From CAYTAP01 sp964435775 (lineage in GTDB: Bacteria > Planctomycetota > Phycisphaerae > Tepidisphaerales > Tepidisphaeraceae): a DNA stretch of 26,134 bases. Below are positions 7,949 through 15,938 of this stretch, piece by piece; position 1 is the stretch's first letter, and each line of letters opens with the position of its first letter. A program made the translations under genes and the position numbers. The stretch covers positions 1 through 26,134 of the forward strand of contig CAYTAP010000047.1 of assembly GCA_964435775.1 (NCBI GenBank). Direction: 5' to 3'. The notes under the pieces were generated by a model. The model ran no database searches. It was not told the origin of the DNA and was given only the letters and a program-made list of their open reading frames with translations.

Positions 7949-8773
7949 ATGAAATTGGCCATTTCCACACTGGTCTGTCCGAACTGGACGCTGGAGCGCA
8001 TCATCGAGGCGTGTGCGGCCAGCGGCATCGCGGGAATTGACTTCCGCGGATTGGGGTCGGAGCTCGACATCACGCGATTGCCGGCATTCAACGAACAATT
8101 GCCCCGAACATTGGCGACACTGGAAAAGCACGGCATCGAACTCCCCTGCTACAACACCTCCATCATCCTCATCACACCGACGCCGGATCGCTGGCAAATG
8201 ATGCTCGATGAATGCGCGAGATATGCGGAGCTGGCGGCGAAAACCAATACACCTTCGCTTCGGATTTTCGGCGGGGTCGTTCCCAACGGCATGACGCGCC
8301 ACGAAGCGATCACACTCGCCCGGCGGCATCTGCGGCAGTTGGTTAAGGTGACGCATGCCACCGGATGTCGGGTGATCCTGGAAACGCACGATGAATGGTC
8401 GGCCGGAGACAAGCTGCTGGAATTGATCGGCGACCTTGAACCCGCTCAGGTGGGCGCGTTGTGGGACGCCGAGCACCCGTGGCGGCATGGGGAGAGCATG
8501 GCGCAAACGGCCGCGGTGTTGAATCCGTACCTGCAACACACCCACATCAAGGACACCCGGCAAGACGGCGACAAGCGATTGCAAACGCTGCTGGGGGAAG
8601 GGGATATTCCATTGAACGAGTTTATCGCAGCGCTGCGCGGCATCGGCTATGACAGATGGGTGTCGTTGGAAACGGAAAAACGTTGGGTTGCGTCGGCGCC
8701 GGAACCGGAGCAAAGTATGCCGCAATTCGCGCAGTGGATGAAGGCACACGCGTTGATGCGACATCCGCTCTGA
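7949..8773 (+). CDS. Sugar phosphate isomerase/epimerase-like TIM-barrel protein
   Basis: 274 residues starting MKLAISTLVCPNW at the ATG at 7949. The fold is the AP-endonuclease-2-type TIM barrel (xylose isomerase-like) shared by sugar isomerases, inosose dehydratase (IolE) and hydroxypyruvate isomerase. Likely divalent-metal ligands sit at the usual strand ends: Glu in ILETHDEW, Asp and His in ALWDAEHPW, His in HTHIKD, and Glu in SLETEKRW. This set suggests an active metal-dependent enzyme. The substrate cannot be read from the sequence and the neighbours give no pathway. Planctomycetes carry many paralogues of this family. No strong SD is visible. Confidence 0.85.
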   Translation: MKLAISTLVCPNWTLERIIEACAASGIAGIDFRGLGSELDITRLPAFNEQLPRTLATLEKHGIELPCYNTSIILITPTPDRWQMMLDECARYAELAAKTNTPSLRIFGGVVPNGMTRHEAITLARRHLRQLVKVTHATGCRVILETHDEWSAGDKLLELIGDLEPAQVGALWDAEHPWRHGESMAQTAAVLNPYLQHTHIKDTRQDGDKRLQTLLGEGDIPLNEFIAALRGIGYDRWVSLETEKRWVASAPEPEQSMPQFAQWMKAHALMRHPL

Positions 8774-8872
8774 CGGCGCAAATGGACTCCCCCCTTAGGA
8801 TCACCGCGCGATGAATGGCCTTTGTCCGTGGCGGACCGGCTGCTGAATGACACATGATGCGTCTGGAATGCC

Positions 8873-9874
8873 ATGCGAGCTGTCTCCCACCTCATCATTC
8901 TTCTTTGCCTGGGCGTTGGGGGATGCTCGCGCCTGATCGCTGATCGCTTTCTTCGTCCGCCGGAGTTTCCACAGCGCGACAGGCGACTGCTGACGATTGC
9001 CGGACAGGCCGAGCGCCAATGGGGCGATCATCTTAGAACCATTTGCTTCACCGGCGCTGACGACACGCCGCTCGATGCGGATGTGCTCATCCCCATGAGC
9101 ACGTATCGCGGGGTCGTCGTGCTTCTGCACGGGATTGGGGATCGCAAGGAAGGGATGCTCGAGTTCGCCGAAGTGCTGTCGCGCGGGGGCTACCTCTGCA
9201 TTTTTCCCGACCTTCGCGCCCACGGTCAAAGCGGCGGCCGCTACATCACCTTCGGCCATCTGGAACGATGGGACTGCGTGGCGATGCTCAATGCCGTCGC
9301 GTCGGCCGACTTTTCCCCCATCCTCCCCGGACCCGTCAATGTGATGGAGGTCGGCGTCATCGGCGGAAGCCTCGGCGGATCGATCGCGCTGCAATGGGCG
9401 GGCGTCGATCCACGCGTCCGCACGGTGATCGCGCTGGCGCCCTTCGCCACGCTCCGCGCCGAGGCCGACCATCTGTTCGCCAGCGCCCACCCTCCATTGT
9501 CGCAGGACAAGATCGCGCGGATCGAGCGCGCCGTTGAAGAGGAGGGTGGCTTTCGCATCGACGCGGTGTCGGCGCTGCGAGCGGTTGAGCGGCGGTATTT
9601 CCCCCTCTACCTCGTGCGGGGGGACAGGGATGAGGTCATCCCTCCCAGCGAGTCCGATCGACTCTTCGAGGCGGCCCGCGGACCGGTGGCGTTGCAGCGG
9701 GTGGCGGATGCCGGTCATGAGGATTTGATGGGCAAACTCGATGGCGCGTTCATGCAACGCGCGATCGACTGGATGAATTGCTTTGCCGCGTTCCATCCCG
9801 AGGCACCGTCGCCAGCTTGGGTCAAAACCCTCCCCCACCGCAATTTCAATTCTCCTTTTCCTGCGTCGCGATGA
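8873..9874 (+). CDS. Alpha/beta-hydrolase lipoprotein
   Basis: 333 residues. The N-terminus is a lipoprotein signal (hydrophobic 6-15, lipobox GVGGC with Cys18), so the enzyme is probably anchored in an envelope membrane facing the periplasm. The alpha/beta-hydrolase core has an oxyanion-type VVLLHGIGD at about 82-90, nucleophile Ser166 in GGSLGG, an acid in GDRDEVIPP (Asp253 best placed) and His282 in DAGHEDL, giving a complete Ser-Asp-His triad. FPDLRAHGQSGG at 111-122 also fits. The substrate is unknown; an esterase, lipase or peptidase is possible. The 3' end overlaps the convergent TPR gene by 29 bases. Confidence 0.85.
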   Translation: MRAVSHLIILLCLGVGGCSRLIADRFLRPPEFPQRDRRLLTIAGQAERQWGDHLRTICFTGADDTPLDADVLIPMSTYRGVVVLLHGIGDRKEGMLEFAEVLSRGGYLCIFPDLRAHGQSGGRYITFGHLERWDCVAMLNAVASADFSPILPGPVNVMEVGVIGGSLGGSIALQWAGVDPRVRTVIALAPFATLRAEADHLFASAHPPLSQDKIARIERAVEEEGGFRIDAVSALRAVERRYFPLYLVRGDRDEVIPPSESDRLFEAARGPVALQRVADAGHEDLMGKLDGAFMQRAIDWMNCFAAFHPEAPSPAWVKTLPHRNFNSPFPASR

Positions 9875-11786
9875 CCTGAACAATCACACTCGCGGGATTG
9901 GGGGATTGGCCGAGACCATTGGGAAGGTCCGCGCCAAGCAGCGCGCGGAGTTGATCGAGATTGGCGGCCGGGATTTGCGCGATATCCGAATCACGACCGG
10001 CCAGTTCCACGCCGATGACTTTGCCCCCGGCGAGGATCGGCGCGCCGGGGAGCCTCGGATGACGGCTGAGCCGCACCTTCCACGCATCACCGGCCGGGGC
10101 GGCAGTGCCGGTGATGCTGTTGGCGACCGGCTCGAAGATGTTGACGCTTGCCAGGGCGGGACACTCGACCGCGCCGCCGGTGAACAGTCCGCCGATGACC
10201 AGCGGGGTATATTTTCGACCGCTGGCGCGGAGCAAAGCCAGCCCGTCGGACGTGCGCAGCACCGTCGCCGGCGCGCTGGTTCCATCAGAGGATTGCAACC
10301 GGATGCTCGACGCGCCCTCCACAGCGACGGCTGAGGTCACAAGCAAATCCGTGGTGATGGGAAACGCCGCCGCATATTGCGTCACCTTGATCGGCTTGTT
10401 TGACTCCTGCGCCTGTGGCCCTCTGGCAATCACCCGCCGCGGCGTGGGAGAAACACCGACGGGATCGGATGAGGTCGATTGATCCGCGCGCGTCGCCAGT
10501 TTGGCGAATGGACCATCCGTTTTCGGCATCAATGTGTCGGTCGGAGGATCGGACGACTCCTGCTGTGGCGGCGTCTGGGTTTGCTCCTCAGGCGTGGAGG
10601 CGCTTGTGTTCCCCTGCGCGCTCGCCAGTTGCGGCGGATTGGCGCCTTCACCACCCGGCGGAAACGTTTCGCTCAGGGACACCAGCGCCAGTTCCGTCGG
10701 GATCGGCGGACACTCCTCCGGCGTCGGCCTCGCCTGCTGAAGCTGCGTTTGCGTCGTCGTCCACTCACTTTGCGCAGCGCTCAATTGCTGCTGCACCATC
10801 TCCGCAGTGTTGTCCCAACCGCGCGATTGCAGGGAAAGCTGTTTGGCCAATTCGGGGCGCAGGGATTTAATTCGCGCGGAAATGCCCGGAAGCATCGACG
10901 ACAGGCGCGCGACCTCGCGGAGCTTGCTCCGCCAGGTCGATATTTTCGCATCGGTTTGCGATGCCTCCAGCCACTGCGTACCCCACCGTTTCATTCCCGG
11001 CCGGGCGGCTTCCAGTTTCTTGTTGTATTGATCGTAAAACTGCTCGGCCTGCTGGAAGAGGCTTTGCTGCTTGGTCCGCTCCTCGGTGTTGACCATGAGC
11101 GTCGCCATCGCGTTGAGCATGGGCTCATCAAGCGGCTCGGGATGCGCGCGGAGATAATCCATCACGCTTTTCACGCCGCGCATGGGATTGTTCACGGTCA
11201 ATTGAAGGAACGCCATGTTGAGAATCGCCACGCGATTGGCGGACGCGCTGCCAGCCGCCCTTTCAATCGGCGCGCGGGCGCGGACGAAATCCTTCAGGTG
11301 CATGTAGGCAACGCCAAGCCCCAGTAGCGCGTCAGGATTGTCCGCTTCAACACTGAGCGCATCGGAAAATGCATCCCGCCCGGCGGCATAGTCGCGCGCT
11401 TCCAGTGCGTTGCGCCCCTGCTCCAGCAACGCCGCAACACTGGCGGCCGAAACCTTCTGCGACACCTGCCTGGGCAATGTCGCGGCATCTGAAGTCGCGG
11501 TGGGCTTGGGGTCGGACGGCAAAACGCTTTCCGGCAGAGTGGCGGCCGGCTCTTCCTGCTTAACCGGGGGCGCATCCTTCACCCACGCCTTGACGGCCGA
11601 GGCGTCAAAATCAAGCTCGGTGAACTTCATTTTGATGTGGTAGCCGAACGACGTCTTGGTCACCTCCCCATGCAGCCGCCGTCCGTCGTGCATCTCCAGC
11701 ACATCACCCCGCGCCGTCATATCGACGCTTCCCCATCCAAGTGGGAATGCCGCCATCACGATCCATACAAACGTCCTCCGCGTCAT
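9846..11786 (-). CDS. Secreted TPR protein with degenerate trypsin-like (pseudo-protease) C-terminal domain
   Basis: 646 residues; the ATG at 11786 has GAGG and AGGA just upstream. A signal peptide covers 1 to about 26 (ends ARGDV). Next comes a short domain with LEMHDGRRLHGEV, a motif common in secreted planctomycete proteins. TPR-like helices span about 115-215 (ALEARDYAAGRDAFSDAL and following), and a charged, coiled-coil-prone region about 230-350. A Pro/Ser/Thr/Gln-rich linker (about 355-465) leads to a domain at about 468-625 that resembles HtrA/trypsin: LLVTSAVAVEGA, VLRTSDGLALLR, LPGAPILAGGKVIGVELA. The His, Asp and Ser slots appear to be Val487, Gly515 and Pro580, so catalysis is not expected. 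It may be an envelope scaffold or sensor; the exact role is unknown. Confidence 0.75.
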   Translation of the reverse strand: MTRRTFVWIVMAAFPLGWGSVDMTARGDVLEMHDGRRLHGEVTKTSFGYHIKMKFTELDFDASAVKAWVKDAPPVKQEEPAATLPESVLPSDPKPTATSDAATLPRQVSQKVSAASVAALLEQGRNALEARDYAAGRDAFSDALSVEADNPDALLGLGVAYMHLKDFVRARAPIERAAGSASANRVAILNMAFLQLTVNNPMRGVKSVMDYLRAHPEPLDEPMLNAMATLMVNTEERTKQQSLFQQAEQFYDQYNKKLEAARPGMKRWGTQWLEASQTDAKISTWRSKLREVARLSSMLPGISARIKSLRPELAKQLSLQSRGWDNTAEMVQQQLSAAQSEWTTTQTQLQQARPTPEECPPIPTELALVSLSETFPPGGEGANPPQLASAQGNTSASTPEEQTQTPPQQESSDPPTDTLMPKTDGPFAKLATRADQSTSSDPVGVSPTPRRVIARGPQAQESNKPIKVTQYAAAFPITTDLLVTSAVAVEGASSIRLQSSDGTSAPATVLRTSDGLALLRASGRKYTPLVIGGLFTGGAVECPALASVNIFEPVANSITGTAAPAGDAWKVRLSRHPRLPGAPILAGGKVIGVELAGRDSDIAQIPAANLDQLRALLGADLPNGLGQSPNPASVIVQVIATQEKEN

Positions 11787-11851
11787 TCCTAAACCTCATC
11801 TGGAAAATCCGCCGTCCTGCGATGTGCATAACATCCGCCGGCGTCACATCC

Positions 11852-11899
11852 TCTCCGGAGCGGAAAGAGCCGCCGGACATCGACGTCGACTTCGAGCAC
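11852..11899 (+). pseudogene. Fragment matching the DnaE2 (ImuC) polymerase motif, cut by the assembly gap
   Basis: Read forward from 11852, the 16 codons up to the gap give SPERKEPPDIDVDFEH. This matches, from memory and almost residue for residue, the segment SPERxEPPDIDVDFEHERREEV that contains the catalytic acidic residues of the error-prone C-family polymerase DnaE2/ImuC. The preceding codons do not follow the family clearly, although GVTS occurs at 11840-11851, and nothing after the gap continues it. It is either the edge of a real dnaE2 whose body is missing from the scaffold, a decayed remnant, or a chimeric contig end. Confidence 0.45.
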
Positions 11900-11909
11900 N
11901 NNNNNNNNN
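11900..11909. other. Assembly gap (10 Ns)
   Basis: Ten consecutive Ns. Such a fixed short run is normally a scaffolder placeholder, so the true distance between the flanking contigs is unknown and whole genes could be missing. Everything right of the gap is linked to the left side only by scaffolding. Confidence 0.97.
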
Positions 11910-11996
11910 GGTTATAGTCCGCAGGCGGTGAATTGTTTACATGAAAAGGTGGCTTTTCTTCCGGGCAAGCGCAATCCGGCAAGCGGCCGCAGCCGT
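11910..11996. other. Non-coding end of right-hand contig, 3' flank of pdxH
   Basis: These 87 bases between the gap and the pdxH stop hold no supported gene. A direct repeat is visible near 11958-11982 (CCGGGCAAGCG followed by CCGGCAAGCGG). One forward frame stays open from the gap to a TGA at 12023, but it resembles nothing I know and overlaps pdxH antisense. Confidence 0.5.
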
Positions 11997-12659
11997 TTAA
12001 GGCGCCAGGCGGCGAAGTTTCCATGATTTTTCAGGTGTATACCAATACTCGATCCGATCATGCAATCGACCTGTTCGCCCCTGCCAGAACTCATAGCGAC
12101 TGGGGATCACCCGATAGCCACCCCAGAAATCCGGGAGCGGAATTGCCCGGCCGGCGAATTGCTGTTCCAACTCCGCCTCGCGGCGGTCCAACTCTTCGCG
12201 CGAATGGATGACATGACTCTGATGTGAAGCCCAGGCGCCAATCTGTGACAATACCGGACGACTGTGGAAATACTGCGCGGCCTGCTCACGGCTCACGCGC
12301 TCAACGCTCCCCGTAATGCGGACCTGCCGCTCCATGGATATCCAGAAAAAAACGAGCGCGGCGCGCGGGTTGGCCTGCAAATCCGCGCCCTTGTGGCTGT
12401 TGTAGTTCGTGTAGAACGTGAAACCGCTCTGGTCAAACTCCTTGAGCAGCACAATGCGGGCCGACGGCACGCCATCGGCGTCGGCGGTCGCGAGGGTCAT
12501 CGCGTTGATCTCCGGAATCCCCGCGGCGCGGGCATCGTCAAACCAGAGACGAAACTGCTCGAGCGGATCGGGCGCGGCCTGTGATTCAAGCAAAACCGCC
12601 TGCCTGTAATCCACGCGCATATCGCGGGGAGAGATTGATGAATCGGTTGCATCTGCCAT
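11997..12659 (-). CDS. pdxH: Pyridoxine/pyridoxamine 5'-phosphate oxidase
   Basis: An FMN enzyme that oxidises PNP or PMP with O2 to PLP, the last step of vitamin B6 synthesis and salvage. 220 residues from the ATG at 12659 (MADATDSSIS); a longer frame to 12701 has no family support. Visible motifs are RIVLLKEF at 68-75, FYTNYNSHKGADL at 82-94 (FMN phosphate and PLP contacts), RQVRITG at 111-117, IGAWASHQS at 140-148, WGGYRVIPSRYEFWQG at 179-194, RLHDRIEYW at 198-206, and the family-typical end RRLAP. All conserved elements appear intact. It is divergent from fmt over about 137 bases; its 3' end lies near the assembly gap. Confidence 0.95.
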   Translation of the reverse strand: MADATDSSISPRDMRVDYRQAVLLESQAAPDPLEQFRLWFDDARAAGIPEINAMTLATADADGVPSARIVLLKEFDQSGFTFYTNYNSHKGADLQANPRAALVFFWISMERQVRITGSVERVSREQAAQYFHSRPVLSQIGAWASHQSHVIHSREELDRREAELEQQFAGRAIPLPDFWGGYRVIPSRYEFWQGRTGRLHDRIEYWYTPEKSWKLRRLAP

Positions 12660-12796
12660 CACGTCGAGAAACGTACCACCCCCGCCACAGGATGCCAACA
12701 CCCATCCTTGCGTTTACATCCCGCATCTCACCTGCCACTCATAACGTCATCACGCCTCTCTTCCCTCCATCACTCATTCTTGAAATACTGTAGCCC

Positions 12797-13738
12797 ATGG
12801 CATCACTGCGTTTGTTGTTCGCCGGGAGCGGGGAGTTTGGTCTGCCGACGCTGGCGGCGCTGGTGGAGGCCGGTCACACGGTGGCGCTGGTCATCAGCCA
12901 GCCCGATCGAGAGGCCGGTCGCGGACGGAAACTCACACCCACGCCGATCGCGCAATTTGCCCTTGCGCACAACCTTCCCCTCCTGCGCACCGCAAACATC
13001 AACGCCGAAACCCTTCCCGACGCCGATGCGATGGTCGTCATCGCGTTTGGGCAAAAGATCGGTATCCCGGCGACTGACCAACCGCGGCTCGGCAGCGTCA
13101 ATCTCCACGCCTCGCTCCTGCCAAAATATCGCGGCGCCGCGCCGATCCATCACGCCATCCTTCAAGGGGAAACGGTCACCGGCAATTCGATCATCCGCCT
13201 GGCGCAAAAGATGGATGCCGGAGACATCCTGGCGCAATCGGAGCTGCCCATCGGTGAATTGGAAACAACCGGAGAACTGCATGACCGCCTCGCGGACGCC
13301 GGCGCGCCGCTCATGCTCGCCACGCTGCAAGCCCTGGCGGCCGGCACGACCCCTCCCACACCGCAGGATCCATCACTGGCCACACTCGCGCCGAAGCTGG
13401 ATCGCAGCGCCACGCATCTTGATTTCACCGGCCTCGCCGACGTGCTGGCCCGTCAATTTCGCGGACTGTATCCCTGGCCGGGCTGCCGCATGCGGCTGGT
13501 CGATGACGCTGGAAAGGAATTGGCGCGCTTCACGATCGCACGAGCAAGACGTGCCGCCGCCGCCCCGCCAGGCGCATCGCCCGGCCATCTCACGACCGAT
13601 GGTTTGCTCGTCGTTGGAGCGAACCAGACGCTTGAAATCCTGGAGCTTCAACCCGAAGGCAAGCGTCTCATGACACTGACGGCGTATCGAAATGGCCGAC
13701 CCTGGCCGGCCGGGGCGGTCCTTGAATCGATTGCATAG
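12797..13738 (+). CDS. fmt: Methionyl-tRNA formyltransferase
   Basis: It transfers a formyl group from 10-formyltetrahydrofolate to Met-tRNA(fMet) for translation initiation. 313 residues, the usual length. The N-terminal domain starts LLFAGSGEFGLPTL. The catalytic triad of the family is present: Asn102 and His104 in VNLHASLLPKYRGAAPI, and Asp143 in KMDAGDIL (E. coli Asn109, His111, Asp147 by alignment from memory). The C-terminal OB-like domain begins near 205 (LARQFRGLYPWPGCRMRL). No SD precedes the ATG, so the leader may be short. The usual partner def is not adjacent. It converges on the secreted-protein gene. Confidence 0.95.
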   Translation: MASLRLLFAGSGEFGLPTLAALVEAGHTVALVISQPDREAGRGRKLTPTPIAQFALAHNLPLLRTANINAETLPDADAMVVIAFGQKIGIPATDQPRLGSVNLHASLLPKYRGAAPIHHAILQGETVTGNSIIRLAQKMDAGDILAQSELPIGELETTGELHDRLADAGAPLMLATLQALAAGTTPPTPQDPSLATLAPKLDRSATHLDFTGLADVLARQFRGLYPWPGCRMRLVDDAGKELARFTIARARRAAAAPPGASPGHLTTDGLLVVGANQTLEILELQPEGKRLMTLTAYRNGRPWPAGAVLESIA

Positions 13739-13763
13739 CCAGCGCGGCCACACCGCGAACAAA

Positions 13764-14513
13764 TTACGGCTGCCGCGGCATCGTTGTGGCGTGCGGGCGC
13801 TTGTGACGTGGGGGGACGGGCAGAAAGCCATTTTCCACAATGGCGCGAACTTGCCGATCCACCTGCTTCTCACGCAGGGATTGATCGCGGGCCAGCTTGT
13901 TCTTCGCCTGGTCAAGCGCCGTGGCCGCGCGCTCGACGCGCGTCTGCCGCTCCTGCAACCGCGCACCCATCAGTTCATTCACAGCGTCATGCAACTGCGT
14001 TTTCGCCTCATCCGCCGGAATCGCGCCGGCGCGGGCATCGGCGCAGATGCCGTAGATGCGGTCCTCCTGCTCCAATTCCTTGACACGATAGCCATAAAGC
14101 TCCGCATCCTTGTCCTTCAAGTCCATCAGCTTCTGAAATGACTCGGCCACAAACGCCCGGGCATGCAATGACCGTCCGGCACCTTGCCCCGTGTCAAAGG
14201 CGCTCCATCGCCGGGGGGAATGCTTCATCGCAAACGCCTGCACCGCCTCCCAATCAATCGGACGCGTGGCCTCGCGCGGCGAGCGTCGGCCGGAGAGCGC
14301 TGGCGAAGGCAATGCTTCCCGAGCATCACCAGAAGCAGGCTCGGCTTGCGCCGACGCCTCGGCCGACGGTTGCTCCGCCTGGCCATCCGTTTCATTTTCG
14401 GCTTGCGCAACCGACGGGCGTGTGGCGGCGTCCGTGTCGTTCGCGGCGTCAACAGTCGGCGCGCAAACACCCACGGCGGCACAGAGTCCCAACACGATCA
14501 TCATATGCTTCAT
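13764..14513 (-). CDS. Secreted protein of the sigma/anti-sigma unit, unknown function
   Basis: 249 residues from the ATG at 14513, with GAGAGG 8 bases upstream; a GTG directly before it is in frame. A signal peptide covers 1 to about 23 (MIVLGLCAAVGVCAPTVDA). Residues 25-85 are a low-complexity Ala/Glu/Gln/Ser/Pro tract. A helical, charged domain follows (WEAVQAFAMKHSP, FQKLMDLKDKDAELYGYRVKELEQEDR, then LQERQTRVERAATALDQAKNKLARDQSLREKQVDRQVRAIVENG), likely a coiled coil in the periplasm. No catalytic motif is seen and I do not recognise the family. It starts 12 bases after the anti-sigma stop, so it should be co-transcribed with the sigma factor and may act in the signal being sensed. Confidence 0.75.
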   Translation of the reverse strand: MKHMMIVLGLCAAVGVCAPTVDAANDTDAATRPSVAQAENETDGQAEQPSAEASAQAEPASGDAREALPSPALSGRRSPREATRPIDWEAVQAFAMKHSPRRWSAFDTGQGAGRSLHARAFVAESFQKLMDLKDKDAELYGYRVKELEQEDRIYGICADARAGAIPADEAKTQLHDAVNELMGARLQERQTRVERAATALDQAKNKLARDQSLREKQVDRQVRAIVENGFLPVPPRHKRPHATTMPRQP

Positions 14514-14525
14514 CACGCGTGCCTC

Positions 14526-15185
14526 TCACCAATTCGCGTCAGGGGGAAAAAGGATGCTGGACTCCGATGAATCATTCAGCGCCACCAACTGCTCCTCGGC
14601 CTGCCTCAGTTGATAGTCATCGGCCATCAATGGGTGCCATTGCTGAATGACCCGGCCCATCGAACCGTCCGTGGTTTCGCCGTTCCACATCCCATCGGGT
14701 ACACCGCTCGCGTATTCCGCGGGTCCGCTTCCTCTCCAGTTTCGCGCAACGACGCCGTTTCCGGTTGCCGCATCACTTTCAACTCCCGGCACGCTTGAAT
14801 TGTTACCCCACCACACCAGGAACGCGAGAAACACCGCAGCCGCCGTCGCCATCGGATACGCCCACCAGGGATATCGCAGCCCGCGAACCGGCGCCTCCTC
14901 CACCGGACGGCGCATCGCCTCATCGATCCGCCACTGCGCGATGATCCGCGACGTCTGCCGCACCGCCGATTCCTCGCTCAACGGCGCCCGTTCCGCCCCA
15001 TCCATCAGCGCCATATGAAACAGAAATTCAGAATGCGCATCCCGCAGCGCCTCGAACTGTTCGCGGAGCGATGCGTCGCTCTCGAGCAATTGCGACACCT
15101 CCGCCGCATCCTCATCGGGCAATTCGCCGGCGAGGTGCATCATGAGCACCGCTTCGTTGCCCAGTTGTTCCAGTAGGCTGTTCAC
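14526..15185 (-). CDS. Membrane anti-sigma-factor-like protein (zinc-less)
   Basis: About 219 residues from the GTG at 15185, which has GAGAGG 7 bases upstream; an in-frame ATG at 15209 would add 8 residues. The N-terminal cytoplasmic part (about 10-60, LMMHLAGELPDEDAAEVSQLLESDASLREQFEAL) has the 'L..GELP.E.AAEV..LL..D..LR' wording of anti-sigma domains but no HxxxCxxC zinc motif. One membrane segment is at about 107-127, followed by an outer region of about 90 residues rich in Gly, Ser and Asn. It is encoded 58 bases after an ECF sigma factor on the same strand, the standard arrangement for a sigma factor and its membrane inhibitor. The role is inferred from this. Confidence 0.75.
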   Translation of the reverse strand: MNSLLEQLGNEAVLMMHLAGELPDEDAAEVSQLLESDASLREQFEALRDAHSEFLFHMALMDGAERAPLSEESAVRQTSRIIAQWRIDEAMRRPVEEAPVRGLRYPWWAYPMATAAAVFLAFLVWWGNNSSVPGVESDAATGNGVVARNWRGSGPAEYASGVPDGMWNGETTDGSMGRVIQQWHPLMADDYQLRQAEEQLVALNDSSESSILFPPDANW

Positions 15186-15243
15186 GACAACACCTCTCAT
15201 CGGCTTCAACCGCCCCGCCGCTTTCTTATCGTCCTCATCGCTC

Positions 15244-15852
15244 TCATTGCCGCTCGACCGGCTCGGCTTCTTCCATCATCTGCTTGAGCTTCAACATCGC
15301 GTTGTGCATGCGCCCCAGCGCCGTATTCAACGGACACCCAAGCGCCCGGGCTATGTCCACAAACTTCATCCCGCTGTAATACCGCATGATGAGCACCTGG
15401 CGCTGATTCTCCGGCAATCGCTCGATCGCATGCTTCAGCTTTTCGGCCTGCTCGCTTGCCTCCAGTTTCGACCCCGATTCCGGCGCCTCCTCCTCAATCA
15501 TGAGCCTCAATCCCTGCTTTACCCTGCCCTCGCGCCCATGAGCGCGCCAATGGTCGTTGGCTTTGTTCGTGGCGATCCGATACAGCCACGCCTTGAATCC
15601 GCCGCCCGACTCCCCGGCATTGAACCGTCCCGCGTGATCGAGCACGCTCAGCCACGTCTGTTGATGCAACTCCTCGGCCAAGTGATCGCGCCCGGTCAGC
15701 CGCTGCAGATATCGAAGCAGCGGCTGGCAATGACGCCGGACGAGCTCATCGCCCGCTGACGAATCCCCATCGCGCAGGCGCTGCATCAATAGCTCATCGC
15801 TGTCGATGCCCGACGGGCCGGAGTCGGGAGTTATGGGTGCCGACATCGCCAT
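15244..15852 (-). CDS. ECF-type RNA polymerase sigma factor
   Basis: 202 residues. Region 2 spans about 20-105 (LLRYLQRLTGRDHLAEELHQQTWLSVLDHAGRF, FKAWLYRIATNKANDHWR), which binds core polymerase and the -10. Region 4 spans about 138-192 (LPENQRQVLIMRYYSGMKFVDIARALGCPLNTALGRMHNAMLKLKQ), a helix-turn-helix that reads the -35. Region 3 is missing, as in the ECF group. It directs transcription of a stimulus-specific gene set that cannot be named here. It heads a three-gene minus-strand unit with the anti-sigma-like and secreted proteins. The start is the ATG at 15852 or 15846; neither has a clear SD. I could not define an autoregulated promoter. Confidence 0.92.
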   Translation of the reverse strand: MAMSAPITPDSGPSGIDSDELLMQRLRDGDSSAGDELVRRHCQPLLRYLQRLTGRDHLAEELHQQTWLSVLDHAGRFNAGESGGGFKAWLYRIATNKANDHWRAHGREGRVKQGLRLMIEEEAPESGSKLEASEQAEKLKHAIERLPENQRQVLIMRYYSGMKFVDIARALGCPLNTALGRMHNAMLKLKQMMEEAEPVERQ

Positions 15853-15938
15853 ATTCTTCGGCCATCACCTGTATAACGCCCCCGAACAGCCATTATTGTG
15901 GCCACCGGCGATCAATTCATCTCTCCCCGGATCGCGGA

